Assembly: GCA_029265815.1 (NCBI GenBank)
Contig: JAJUGU010000002.1
Span: 1 to 64,000, forward strand
Source of the DNA: Anaerolineaceae bacterium
GTDB taxonomy: Bacteria; Chloroflexota; Anaerolineae; Anaerolineales; Anaerolineaceae
Reading direction: 5' to 3'
Length of the DNA stretch: 64,000 bases
Position 1 is the stretch's first letter, and each line of letters opens with the position of its first letter. The translations under genes were made by a program, and so were the position numbers. The notes beneath the pieces were generated by a model. That model ran no database searches, was not told where the DNA came from, and worked only from the letters and a program-made list of their open reading frames with translations. Of the stretch, positions 36,765 through 44,772 are shown one piece after another.

Positions 36765-37997
36765 TTATTCATATCTCAACGCCTCGATGGGTTTAAGCTT
36801 TGAGGCTTGATAAGCCGGATAAATGCCAAAAAACAGGCCAATCAAGGCGGAAGAGGTGAATGACAGCAGGATCACATCGAATGTTACCTTGGCTGTGATT
36901 AAATCAAGATAGGTAAAGATTGTTGCTATTAACGAACCCAGGATGACCCCAATGACGCCTCCTAATACAGCCAGGGTCATCGTCTCGACAAGAAATTGGA
37001 AAAGGATCGCCTTTTGCGGGGCACCGACCGCTTTACGTAAACCGATCTCGCGGGTCCTCTCGGTGACCGAGACCAGGGTGATGTTCATGATCCCGATACC
37101 ACCGACTAGCAGAGAAATCCCTGCGATGGCTCCAAGGTAAGCCGACATGGTATTGCTGATGTCGCTAAGCGATGAAAGCATTTGTTCCTGAGAGGAGATC
37201 GTAAAACCGAGGTCATCGTTCAACCCGAGTTTATGCTGTGAGCGCAGGACTAACTCGACTTTGTACATGATGGTATCGATGAAATCCTTGCTCTCGGCAG
37301 AAATAGTGATGCCTGAAAGAGTGTAATTACCATTATAGACAGCCATCGAGCCGAAAATCCGAGCGTAACCTGTGCGGATTGGGATGATCACACTCGAGTC
37401 GGCACTGCCTATTCCAGAAGTGCCTTTGGAAGCCAGAACTCCGATAACCTCGAAGGATACATTATTGATTTTGATCGTCCTGCCCAATGGGTTCAACCCT
37501 TCAAACAAGTCGTCTGAAACATCCTGTCCGATCACAACCACCCGGCTGCGCTCAAGATTGTCAGTGTCAGTAATGAAGCGGCCGGTCTCAACCTCAAGGT
37601 TGTTCACTTCCAGGTAGGCTGGCAATGTTCCGATAACGCTGTAATTTGTTGTGCGGCTGGTAGTGGATACCTGCGTTTGCGACGAGTAGTATGGAGAAAT
37701 ACCGTTGATTCCCTCTACTTTTTCCTGAATGGCTTCGTAGTCCTTGTACATCAGCGATGACGATCTGGATGCCCCGCCCATTCCTGGACGAAATGACCTG
37801 CCTTGAGAGATAGTGATCAGGTTAGTGCCCATGCTTTCCACCTGTTCAGTGATGTTGGATGTGGCACCCCGTCCGATCGATAATAGAGCGACCACCGCAG
37901 CAACACCGATGACAATTCCAAGCACGGTCAATGAAGAGCGCAGCATATTGGCGCGTAAAGCTCGAATGGCAACCCTCACGTTATTGATCACATTCAT
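36765..37997 (-). CDS. MacB-type ABC transporter permease
   Basis: A 410-residue permease of the MacB/FtsX (type VII) family: helix 1 (~20-42, SSLTVLGIVIGVAAVVALLS), a large extracytoplasmic MacB core domain (~45-280), and three C-terminal helices with the TREIGLRKAVGA motif near residue 315. Its ATP-binding partner overlaps it (ATGA). Such systems act as mechanotransmitters exporting peptides, antibiotics or lipids, or work as sensors. Substrate unknown. Confidence 0.9.
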   Translation of the reverse strand: MNVINNVRVAIRALRANMLRSSLTVLGIVIGVAAVVALLSIGRGATSNITEQVESMGTNLITISQGRSFRPGMGGASRSSSLMYKDYEAIQEKVEGINGISPYYSSQTQVSTTSRTTNYSVIGTLPAYLEVNNLEVETGRFITDTDNLERSRVVVIGQDVSDDLFEGLNPLGRTIKINNVSFEVIGVLASKGTSGIGSADSSVIIPIRTGYARIFGSMAVYNGNYTLSGITISAESKDFIDTIMYKVELVLRSQHKLGLNDDLGFTISSQEQMLSSLSDISNTMSAYLGAIAGISLLVGGIGIMNITLVSVTERTREIGLRKAVGAPQKAILFQFLVETMTLAVLGGVIGVILGSLIATIFTYLDLITAKVTFDVILLSFTSSALIGLFFGIYPAYQASKLKPIEALRYE

Positions 37998-38764
37998 TGC
38001 AACACCTCAATTATTTTGTGATTGTTGTTGTGGTTACCGTTGACTAGCACTTCGTCTGGACGTTTTGTGCCGGCTTTAATCGGGTTTTTGACAGCTTCGT
38101 CACGAACAATTTTTCCATCCATTAGAAAGATGATGCGTTCGGTATGTCGCGCAATGAACATGTCGTGTGTGACATAAACAACAGTTTGATGTTTTTCGCG
38201 GTGAAGCTGCTGAAAGATAGCCATGATCTCATCACCATTTTTGCTATCAAGGTTGCCTGTGGGTTCATCTGCCAGCAAAATGGAAGGTTCGTTCACAAGA
38301 GCCCGGGCGATGGCCACACGCTGCTGCTGGCCTCCAGAAAGCTGGTTTGGGTGGTGATGGAGTCGGTCAGACAATCCCACTAATTCCAGGGCTTTTTTTG
38401 CTCGTTCAACGCGTTCCTTTGCTTTGGTTCCGTCATAGGTCAGAGGAAGCATCACATTTTCCAGCGCGCTTGTTCTAGGAAGCAAATTAAACTGCTGGAA
38501 GACAAAACCAACTTTGTGTGCCCTGAGATGGGCAAGTTGATCCTCCTTCATTTTTGACGTATCTTTATCGTCGATCAGATAATCACCACTAGTGGGTGTG
38601 TCGAGACAGCCCAGGATTGCCATTAAGGTGCTCTTCCCCGAACCAGATGGACCCATGATCGCTACCATTTCACCATCTCTGATCTTAAGACTCACACCAT
38701 CCAGGGCATGTACTTCGCTGTCGCCTACTTTATATATTTTCGTTACGTTCTTAACTTCGATCAT
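37994..38764 (-). CDS. MacB/LolD-type ABC transporter ATP-binding protein
   Basis: A 256-residue ATPase: Walker [12 protein letters not shown] near residue 38, Q-loop [10 protein letters not shown], signature [15 protein letters not shown], Walker [13 protein letters not shown], His in VTHDMF. A ~30-residue C-terminal extension contains an Asn/His stretch (NGNHNNNH). Overlaps the permease start by 4 bases. It powers the MacB-type permease. Confidence 0.92.
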   Translation of the reverse strand: MIEVKNVTKIYKVGDSEVHALDGVSLKIRDGEMVAIMGPSGSGKSTLMAILGCLDTPTSGDYLIDDKDTSKMKEDQLAHLRAHKVGFVFQQFNLLPRTSALENVMLPLTYDGTKAKERVERAKKALELVGLSDRLHHHPNQLSGGQQQRVAIARALVNEPSILLADEPTGNLDSKNGDEIMAIFQQLHREKHQTVVYVTHDMFIARHTERIIFLMDGKIVRDEAVKNPIKAGTKRPDEVLVNGNHNNNHKIIEVLQ

Positions 38765-38801
38765 AATAATTCCTTCTTATTGTCAATCGGAATATCTTTG
38801 A

Positions 38802-40280
38802 TCAAGGCATCATCCCGCCACCTGAGGGAGGATTACCGCCACCCATATTTCCACCGTTGAAGCTCCCGCCAGGAATGAAATTATCTCTAGAAGACTGGGT
38901 CTCGGTGGTTTCTTCATCGGATGAAGATGTCGAAGTGAACAATTTCACGATATCCCCTGCTTTTAGGTCGCCATCCACAACAACGGTATCATCCACGATC
39001 TGACCGCTGACCACACTCACACGTTCTTCTCCGTCATTCGTGATTCTGATCACATATTCTCCCTGGGCATCACTCTGAACTGCTTCGATGGGTACGAAAA
39101 GAATGGATTCTGGATCTCCAGTTTGAATGGTAATGCTGGCAGTGGCTCCAATTAGGATAGAAGGATCTGCCTTATCTAATTCCACCCTCACGGTGTAATT
39201 CACCACACCAGAAGAAGAGCTGCCAATTGGATTGATGAAAGTGACTTTTCCGGTGGTTTCTTTTCCGGGGAATGCATCAAAAGAAATCGTGGCAGAATCC
39301 CCTACCTTGATGTTCGCAATCGAAGTTTCATCAATTGATACTTCCACATACATCTTGTCACGGTTGACGAGGATCACAGAACTTTCGCCTTGAGAAACCT
39401 GGTCACCTACCTGGTTATAGATCACAATCACTTCACCATCAAATGGTGCGATGATTTTCATTCTATTCACTGTGGCTTGCGCAGCATCCACTGCTGCCTG
39501 TGCAACAGCGATGTCATCCGCGTTAGGTCCATCCTTAACGCGGTCATATTCGCGCTGTGCACTTTCGAGTTCGGCCTTGGCCAATTCGAGATTGGCTTTG
39601 ATCGTCTCTTCATCTAATGGATCAGGGGTGCTCTTGTAATAATTTAAAGTTGTCTTGAGCTCATTGACGGTTTCCTGGCAATTAAGCACGTTCTGGACGG
39701 CCTGGGCTTTTTGTAGATTGTCGTCAGCCAGGCTGCTTAAATTTGTTAATCGCTTGTTGGCTTGTTTGAGTTGAATCTCAGCAATATTCAAAGCAGCTTC
39801 TATTTCCGCGATATCAGATTTATCACCATAACTGACACCGATCTGGTAATAATCTCCGAGTGCATCTTCATAAGCGGCTTTGGCTTCTGCCAGGGCTACA
39901 GCGGCCCGGGCAGTGGAAGAGTTCGATTTTGCATCTTCGAGTGCTAGTTTGGCCTCTGCCAGATCAACGTATCCCTGGATCACTTCAGCGGGTACTGTCG
40001 TGGAGTCCAGTTCAATTAAGACGTCGCCATTTTTGACAAAATCACCGGTTTGAACGTTTACAACACTGACGACGCCGCTTGTATCCCAGGTCAGGGTGGC
40101 CACCTGATCTGCCTGCACAGAGCCAGACGAATCAACGGTATCTGTTAACGTTGATTCAGTTACGATTCCTGTCCCGGCTTCTGCAGATACTTTCGTGTTC
40201 TTTGCACATCCAGCAAGCAAAGAAGATATGGCTACAATTGAAAAAGCAGCCAGCAACAATGATTGAGGTTTATGAGACAT
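38802..40280 (-). CDS. HlyD/MacA-type adaptor lipoprotein
   Basis: A 492-residue membrane-fusion protein. Lipoprotein signal (lipobox LLAGC near residue 25), N-terminal lipoyl half (VQTGDFVKNGDVLIELD), a long alpha-hairpin (~100-270, heptads rich in Ala, Leu, Glu), the second lipoyl half (IIAPFDGEVIVIYNQVGDQV), beta-barrel domain, and a Gly/Asn/Met-rich tail (GGSFNGGNMGGG). ATG 40280 has AAGGAG upstream. First gene of the exporter operon. It is anchored in the cytoplasmic membrane; no outer-membrane partner is seen. Confidence 0.9.
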   Translation of the reverse strand: MSHKPQSLLLAAFSIVAISSLLAGCAKNTKVSAEAGTGIVTESTLTDTVDSSGSVQADQVATLTWDTSGVVSVVNVQTGDFVKNGDVLIELDSTTVPAEVIQGYVDLAEAKLALEDAKSNSSTARAAVALAEAKAAYEDALGDYYQIGVSYGDKSDIAEIEAALNIAEIQLKQANKRLTNLSSLADDNLQKAQAVQNVLNCQETVNELKTTLNYYKSTPDPLDEETIKANLELAKAELESAQREYDRVKDGPNADDIAVAQAAVDAAQATVNRMKIIAPFDGEVIVIYNQVGDQVSQGESSVILVNRDKMYVEVSIDETSIANIKVGDSATISFDAFPGKETTGKVTFINPIGSSSSGVVNYTVRVELDKADPSILIGATASITIQTGDPESILFVPIEAVQSDAQGEYVIRITNDGEERVSVVSGQIVDDTVVVDGDLKAGDIVKLFTSTSSSDEETTETQSSRDNFIPGGSFNGGNMGGGNPPSGGGMMP

Positions 40281-40346
40281 ACCTTGCTCCTTGGGTAATA
40301 ATTTCACTCTTTATATTAATTTTCAAATATGGAGAAAATGTGCAGG

Positions 40347-40376
40347 CTGATAGGATATTTATTGAGAGTGGGTCAA
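40347..40376 (-). promoter_or_regulatory. Candidate promoter of the MacAB-like operon
   Basis: On the minus strand TTGACC (40376-40371), an 18-base spacer, and TATCAG (40352-40347). Start near 40340 would give a 60-base leader. Confidence 0.4.
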
Positions 40377-40404
40377 CTTTATAGACACCCTTTGGTATAA
40401 AAGC

Positions 40405-40444
40405 GTTCATCCCTTGGCACTTACCGTGAGCGCAAGGGATGAAC
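40405..40444 (-). terminator. Perfect 12-bp hairpin upstream of the MacAB-like operon
   Basis: Arms GTTCATCCCTTG (40405-40416) and CAAGGGATGAAC (40433-40444). On the minus strand it is followed by CGCTTTTAT, so a second terminator for the haem-related operon is likely. The remaining bases of 40445-40639 hold no gene I can support. Confidence 0.55.
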
Positions 40445-40639
40445 ATGAGAATTTGTTCTTGTCACAGGAGGAGAAAGAAGTGTTCTCTGATATTGATGTT
40501 AGATCACTGGTATGCAGAATTTGTGTAGAATTGGTGGATTTTTATTGACTTGTAAATGCAGAAGCAGTGATGAATTAACTTCACTCTTATGGGATTTTCT
40601 TAGGTTTGGGTTAGATTCACTTGTTTCAATATTCTCAAA

Positions 40640-40676
40640 CAAGAAACAGGAGTTCGATACTAACTCCTGTTTCTTG
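40640..40676 (-). terminator. Perfect 15-bp hairpin after the haem-related operon
   Basis: Arms CAAGAAACAGGAGTT (40640-40654) and AACTCCTGTTTCTTG (40662-40676) with a 7-base loop, followed on the minus strand by TTTGAG. It lies 26 bases beyond the stop at 40702. Confidence 0.75.
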
Positions 40677-40701
40677 ATCAAGATTTTCTTAGAAGGAGGG
40701 A

Positions 40702-41391
40702 TTATTTCGCTGAAAGCACACTTTCGGCTTTGATTTTCTTAAAATATGGCGTCCATAGGCTGCTAAGGATCAATCCGCTGCCAAACAAAATGAACATGCT
40801 GCCCACGATTGACATTACTGCATGGAAAGCGTCAGCGAAGTTAACGCCGTTCCAGGTGTGGGTAGACGCCATGAAGAACTGAATGGTCAGGCAGAGCACA
40901 CCCACAACGATGGCGGCTGCCCCGCCGCTCTTTTTTCCTTCCTTACGCGGTGCCCGGGTGTAATCTACCCCCTGCCAGATTGCTGGAATACGGAAAATAA
41001 GGAAGACTGCAAGGGTCAATACCGTCATGTAGACCACAGCATCGACGGGCATGGATGACCCACGCAGGCTGCGGGACGTGATGATATGGATGATTCCCAC
41101 CACCACACCAAGGATTAATGCGGTCAATGCTGTTTTATATGAACCAGGCTTTCCTTTTACAAGCATTACGACCGCCCGGATACCCAGCACACCAATAGCA
41201 ATGGTCACGATGACATAGAGGATATACAACCATTGGAAGGGGGCAAGGGGTGCCATTGAATCCCATTTTGTCGGGAACAGTGCCGCGCAGGATGTTCCTG
41301 CTCCACCTAAAATGGTGAACCCTGCAGTAATGGACATCAACAAGATACCCAAAAAACGCAGGAATTTTGATATACCGCTGTCTGGTTTCAT
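40702..41391 (-). CDS. Six-helix membrane protein of unknown function
   Basis: A 229-residue integral membrane protein with about six helices (~10-38, 52-78, 86-107, 116-140, 156-178, 190-215) and a basic loop (RAPRKEGKKSGG) between helices 4 and 5. I do not recognise a family. Possible ligands in or near helices are His in GIIHIITS, HTWNG and DAFHAVMS. It lies 21 bases after haem O synthase in the FNR-controlled operon, so a role in assembly or function of the haem-containing membrane complex is plausible, but this is context only. Confidence 0.7.
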   Translation of the reverse strand: MKPDSGISKFLRFLGILLMSITAGFTILGGAGTSCAALFPTKWDSMAPLAPFQWLYILYVIVTIAIGVLGIRAVVMLVKGKPGSYKTALTALILGVVVGIIHIITSRSLRGSSMPVDAVVYMTVLTLAVFLIFRIPAIWQGVDYTRAPRKEGKKSGGAAAIVVGVLCLTIQFFMASTHTWNGVNFADAFHAVMSIVGSMFILFGSGLILSSLWTPYFKKIKAESVLSAK

Positions 41392-41412
41392 GTTTGTTCC
41401 TTTCTTTGTTTT

Positions 41413-42267
41413 TTATAGTGCAAGCAGTATCATTGCTGCAAGCATATACACCGAAGCAAATTTAAACAGACTGAAATTCAACTTTGGTGACGGTCTGACC
41501 ATCATCAGAAATGCCAGGATCATCAGCCCGCCAGAGAGAATACCCAGCAGGTGCAGGATTCCTTCATTTGCACCGATCAAAACTGCAGCAGCTCCAATCA
41601 TTACCGCAGCCAGAATGCTGGAAATGGCAATCGTGACGTGGGTAAAGTGATCACCATAAGTGGAAGGAAATGTAGGAATGGATGCAGCCGAGTAATCATC
41701 GCGGTAACGCAGACTGAAGGTCATGATATGTGTGGGGATCCAGAAGAGAACAGCAAGCGAAAGCATGATTCCAATCCCATCCAGATGCCCCATACCCAGC
41801 GTTCTTCCGGCCAGGATTGGCATTCCCCCGGCGATTCCTCCCCAGATGACCGACCAGCAGGTTTTTCGCTTTAGCAGGATCGTGTAGAGGATCACATCAA
41901 AGAATATTCCCGCAAAGATGACCAGGGCATACAACGGAGAAAGCAAAAATGCGATTCCAACTCCTATTGCCGAGAGAACCAATCCTAACCGCAGGGCTTC
42001 TGCGGGTGATACCCTGCCGTTGGCGATAGGTCGGTGGTGGGTGCGATTCATGACTTGATCGATATCGCGGTCGTACCACATGTTTAAAACTGTGGAACCA
42101 CTGATGGAGAATATCAGGCTGAACACCAACCCTACCATCGTGGACCAGTGGGTGATCGGGCAGCGCGCACTCATATATCCAGCGAGCCCGGTTACAGTGA
42201 GTAGCCCCGTTTGAAGGCTCTTAAAAAGGGGCCAAAAGTTTCTTATCCGATAAAAAATCTTTTTCAA
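41413..42267 (-). CDS. ctaB: Protoheme IX farnesyltransferase (haem O synthase)
   Basis: A 284-residue UbiA-superfamily membrane enzyme that adds a farnesyl group to haem B, giving haem O for haem-copper oxidases. The first Asp-rich site is NMWYDRDIDQVMNRT near residue 65 followed by RPIANGRVSP; the second is YRDDYSAASIPTFP near residue 190. About nine helices; length normal. It follows the SUMF1-like lipoprotein gene by 21 bases. No ctaA (haem A synthase) is visible, so the product is probably haem O itself. Confidence 0.94.
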   Translation of the reverse strand: MKKIFYRIRNFWPLFKSLQTGLLTVTGLAGYMSARCPITHWSTMVGLVFSLIFSISGSTVLNMWYDRDIDQVMNRTHHRPIANGRVSPAEALRLGLVLSAIGVGIAFLLSPLYALVIFAGIFFDVILYTILLKRKTCWSVIWGGIAGGMPILAGRTLGMGHLDGIGIMLSLAVLFWIPTHIMTFSLRYRDDYSAASIPTFPSTYGDHFTHVTIAISSILAAVMIGAAAVLIGANEGILHLLGILSGGLMILAFLMMVRPSPKLNFSLFKFASVYMLAAMILLAL

Positions 42268-42288
42268 TTTGACTCCAATACCAGTAAG

Positions 42289-43182
42289 TTACCGGACACA
42301 GCGGAAGCCCACACCCGGGCTGGTAAACGTTGGTGTCGCGTTGTTTCTGACCCAGACACGAAGGTTGTTTTCGTACACATCCTTGCTTCCTCCGCGCATG
42401 TAGCGGTAGTGTTGAGAATCATAAATATTCGCAGTCCACTGCCAGACATTCCCTGCCATATCGTAGACCCCATACGGACTTGCTGAGTTGATGGTTTCGT
42501 ATCCGTTATAGGTCGAGCCGTTATAAAAACCTACCGGCGTGGTGCGCGATCCGTAACGACTCATATCTTCGAAGGGATCACGACTGGAATAGTAGTTAGC
42601 GTTGTTACGGGCGATTTCATTGCCCCAGGGGTATGGGCGTCCATCGGTGCCACGCGCAGCCTTTTCCCATTCCATTTCGGTCGGTAGACGCCAGCCGTAG
42701 TATTCGCAATATGCTTTTGCTCCGAACCACGAAACCATCGTCATTGGGTGATTTGCCCACTCGTCTTTGGGTGAAAAAGCAGAACCGTCAAAATTTAATT
42801 TCAGATATGGATCGCCCACAGGAATGTAGATGTAGTTACCGGCAGCGATTTCCACTTCATGCCGGGTTCCAGAAAATGGATCACCGGCATAGTAACCTTC
42901 AATCTGCCCGTTGTTCAATATTGCCGAACCATCAGCAAGAGCTGCATTCAAGAATTCAGCGTACTGGGCGTTCGTAACATCGGTCACCATGATCTCATAA
43001 TCATAATCAATGGATACTTGCTCATTGAATTGTCCTTGCAGGAAAGGTCCGGCAGGAATAACTGTCCATGACGATGGATCAATATTGGTTTCGAACACTG
43101 GTGGAGCGGATTGAAAATCCACCTTCTGGCAGGCGGTGAGGACGAAGGTGAGAACCAGCAGTGTGATTAATAAACGTTTCAT
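42289..43182 (-). CDS. SUMF1/FGE-fold lipoprotein without the catalytic cysteines
   Basis: A 297-residue exported lipoprotein (lipobox LTAC near residue 18) with a formylglycine-generating-enzyme (SUMF1) fold: MTMVSWFGAKAYCEYYGWR, LPTEMEWEKAARGTDG, PYPWGNE, YGVYDMAGNVWQWTANIY, YMRGGSKD and VGFRCVR at the end. The two active-site Cys of true FGE, expected after the RGGS motif, are absent (that stretch is KDVYENNLRVWVRN), and no sulfatase is nearby. It is therefore probably a non-catalytic or metal-binding relative, comparable to NirV, the SUMF1-fold protein encoded next to nitrite reductase in denitrifiers. Its ATG overlaps the stop of the 12-TM gene. Confidence 0.85.
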   Translation of the reverse strand: MKRLLITLLVLTFVLTACQKVDFQSAPPVFETNIDPSSWTVIPAGPFLQGQFNEQVSIDYDYEIMVTDVTNAQYAEFLNAALADGSAILNNGQIEGYYAGDPFSGTRHEVEIAAGNYIYIPVGDPYLKLNFDGSAFSPKDEWANHPMTMVSWFGAKAYCEYYGWRLPTEMEWEKAARGTDGRPYPWGNEIARNNANYYSSRDPFEDMSRYGSRTTPVGFYNGSTYNGYETINSASPYGVYDMAGNVWQWTANIYDSQHYRYMRGGSKDVYENNLRVWVRNNATPTFTSPGVGFRCVR

Positions 43183-44663
43183 TTTGCCACCTCGTCTTTC
43201 TTGGTTAATCTCTCTTCAATTTCATTGGCCCAATATCCTTTCTTTTTGAACAGGTCAATCAGCCGCCAGACCATGATCGCCGCGAGTGTCAACAGTAAGA
43301 CCCCAAGGCCGATGTCACCTGCAATGGTGGTGCGGTTGAGGAGGGGCTGTTGTTCAGCTTCGATAACAAACAGGCGGCGCATTTCATAGATTGTGACAGC
43401 CCCGAAGGCCACATCCGAGAAGATGATTACCAGCCAGCCGAACCACTGACGGGCTTTTCCTTTGAGCCCTGCCAGATCAGCATAATATAGAAGCAGGATC
43501 GTAGCCATTAGCGTTCCCAGGATATGCCAGTGGCCGGTCAGGATGGAAAGTTCGTCAATAATTTGCCACTGGCGGAAGATTTCATCCAATTTAACCGCTG
43601 TGAAAATACCAACTCCACTGACGGTGAAGTTCATAAAAACCATTTGCCAGGTAGCACCGAATTTAAGCGGATCGCGTACCAGGGCAGCAATTCTCTGAAA
43701 AAAATTCCCTTTTTTCAATCCCTTTTCAGCCAGGCCGGTGCGTATCAATTTATCCCATGAAAAGATAACCAGAAAAAGCGCGCCAAGCATGGCCAGGGTA
43801 GAACCGCCATAGATGATGAAATGAGCGATCTCTTCGAATGAAACCACCAGCCATGTGCCCATAGAAAGGATGATGGTTCCTGCAGTATAAAGCGGCATGG
43901 CAATCTTGTGCAGATTACCCTTGAAATCCATCCAGCGGCCAATAATCAGGGCTGCAGCGATACAGATCAAAGCCAGCATGATGTGCAGGTGGCCGATCAC
44001 CGAAAGATCGAGCGCCAGTTTATGGGGTTCGCGGACGACATTCTCAGCCAGAAATGCCGTGAACCCATTGCCAAAGTACGAGCCGGGGATCGCGCCAAAA
44101 ATTGCAGAAATGAGCGTGGTCAATGCCATGGCGAAAAACGCGATGCGCTCCATATCGAACCCCTTTTTGGTATGCGCATAGGTCATATCTGTCAACTGAT
44201 ATGCCTTTTGCCAGGGCCAGAGGGCCACCAGAAGCATACAACCTGCAAAGAAGATCAACGACAAACCGGCGATATAGATTCCATGAAACGCCCAGTTGTG
44301 CCCCCAGTATGCAAACGGTAATCCTCCAAAGATAACCATCAGGTACCCGACGGTGATGGTGCTGTTGATGGTCAATCGCTGACCGTCTTTCATCTTCAAT
44401 AAGTCAGTGATCATGTAGACTTCAACAGCGACCACGATCATCGCCAGTGTATGATAAAGGACGATCAAACGGCCTTCACGTTCCGCTGGATCAAGATTCA
44501 TTTTCAAGGCTCTGATCACCACATCCTTGATCCCATAATCAGCCATCGGGCCGGAAAGCATGCCAAACAAAGCTGAAATGAGAGCGGCGAATGCGATACC
44601 CATTAAAATCAAGCCTTTAGTAGAAGAAAAGAGGAATCTAAACCTTTTATATATCCACTGCAT
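43179..44663 (-). CDS. 12-TM putative haem protein, triple 4-TM repeat, haem-copper-oxidase-like
   Basis: A 494-residue membrane protein with twelve predicted helices. Three 4-helix units repeat: helix 1 (GIAFAALISALFGMLSG) resembles helix 5 (FAMALTTLISAIFGAIPG), and helices 2, 6 and 10 carry aligned His: IVLYH71TLAM, SVIGH225LH227IML and ILTGH378WH380ILG. Haem-copper oxidase subunit I has the same threefold 12-helix plan and takes ligands from helices 2, 6, 7 and 10, including an HxH in helix 10. However, the canonical HPEVY of helix 6 and His pair of helix 7 are missing, so it is either a very divergent NO/O2 reductase or a haem-only protein. ATG 44663 has AGGAG 7 bases upstream. First gene of an operon with a SUMF1-like lipoprotein and haem O synthase. 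Confidence 0.75.
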   Translation of the reverse strand: MQWIYKRFRFLFSSTKGLILMGIAFAALISALFGMLSGPMADYGIKDVVIRALKMNLDPAEREGRLIVLYHTLAMIVVAVEVYMITDLLKMKDGQRLTINSTITVGYLMVIFGGLPFAYWGHNWAFHGIYIAGLSLIFFAGCMLLVALWPWQKAYQLTDMTYAHTKKGFDMERIAFFAMALTTLISAIFGAIPGSYFGNGFTAFLAENVVREPHKLALDLSVIGHLHIMLALICIAAALIIGRWMDFKGNLHKIAMPLYTAGTIILSMGTWLVVSFEEIAHFIIYGGSTLAMLGALFLVIFSWDKLIRTGLAEKGLKKGNFFQRIAALVRDPLKFGATWQMVFMNFTVSGVGIFTAVKLDEIFRQWQIIDELSILTGHWHILGTLMATILLLYYADLAGLKGKARQWFGWLVIIFSDVAFGAVTIYEMRRLFVIEAEQQPLLNRTTIAGDIGLGVLLLTLAAIMVWRLIDLFKKKGYWANEIEERLTKKDEVAK

Positions 44664-44690
44664 TATTTATCTCCTGTGATAATTTCAATC

Positions 44691-44739
44691 ACCTGATAGC
44701 ATAACAAAAGCGGTTGATTAAGTCATTGACTTTAATCAA
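44691..44739 (-). promoter_or_regulatory. FNR/DNR-type box and class II promoter of the haem-related operon
   Basis: TTGAC-TTTA-ATCAA at 44726-44739 matches the FNR/DNR consensus (TTGAT-N4-ATCAA) in 9 of 10 positions. On the minus strand an extended -10, TG-T-TATGCT, occupies 44706-44698. The box centre (44732.5) lies 41-42 bases upstream of the start predicted from that -10 (about 44691), the class II activator spacing. The box is part of a longer near-palindrome, GTTGATTAAGTC (44713-44724) / GACTTTAATCAAC (44728-44740). Confidence 0.8.
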
Positions 44740-44772
44740 CTTGATAAAATTCGCATATGGTTTTATTCGGGT

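Noticed and set aside
40480-40548. A 22-codon GTG frame with a GGAGGAG ribosome-like site
   Set aside because: No promoter or conservation visible, and the GTG start plus A/T-rich sequence could be chance; not strong enough to list as a gene.
42289-43182. True formylglycine-generating enzyme
   Set aside because: Catalytic Cys pair is missing and no sulfatase is nearby.
43908-44321. Plus-strand open frame of 137 codons inside the 12-TM protein gene
   Set aside because: Antisense to a gene with clear membrane helices, a ribosome site and a promoter; composition (many Gln, Lys, Arg, His, Pro) looks like a shadow.
43179-44663. Annotation as an ordinary cytochrome c oxidase subunit I or NorB
   Set aside because: The helix-6 HPEVY-type motif and the helix-7 His pair are missing, and length and repeats differ from normal; only a distant relation is claimed.
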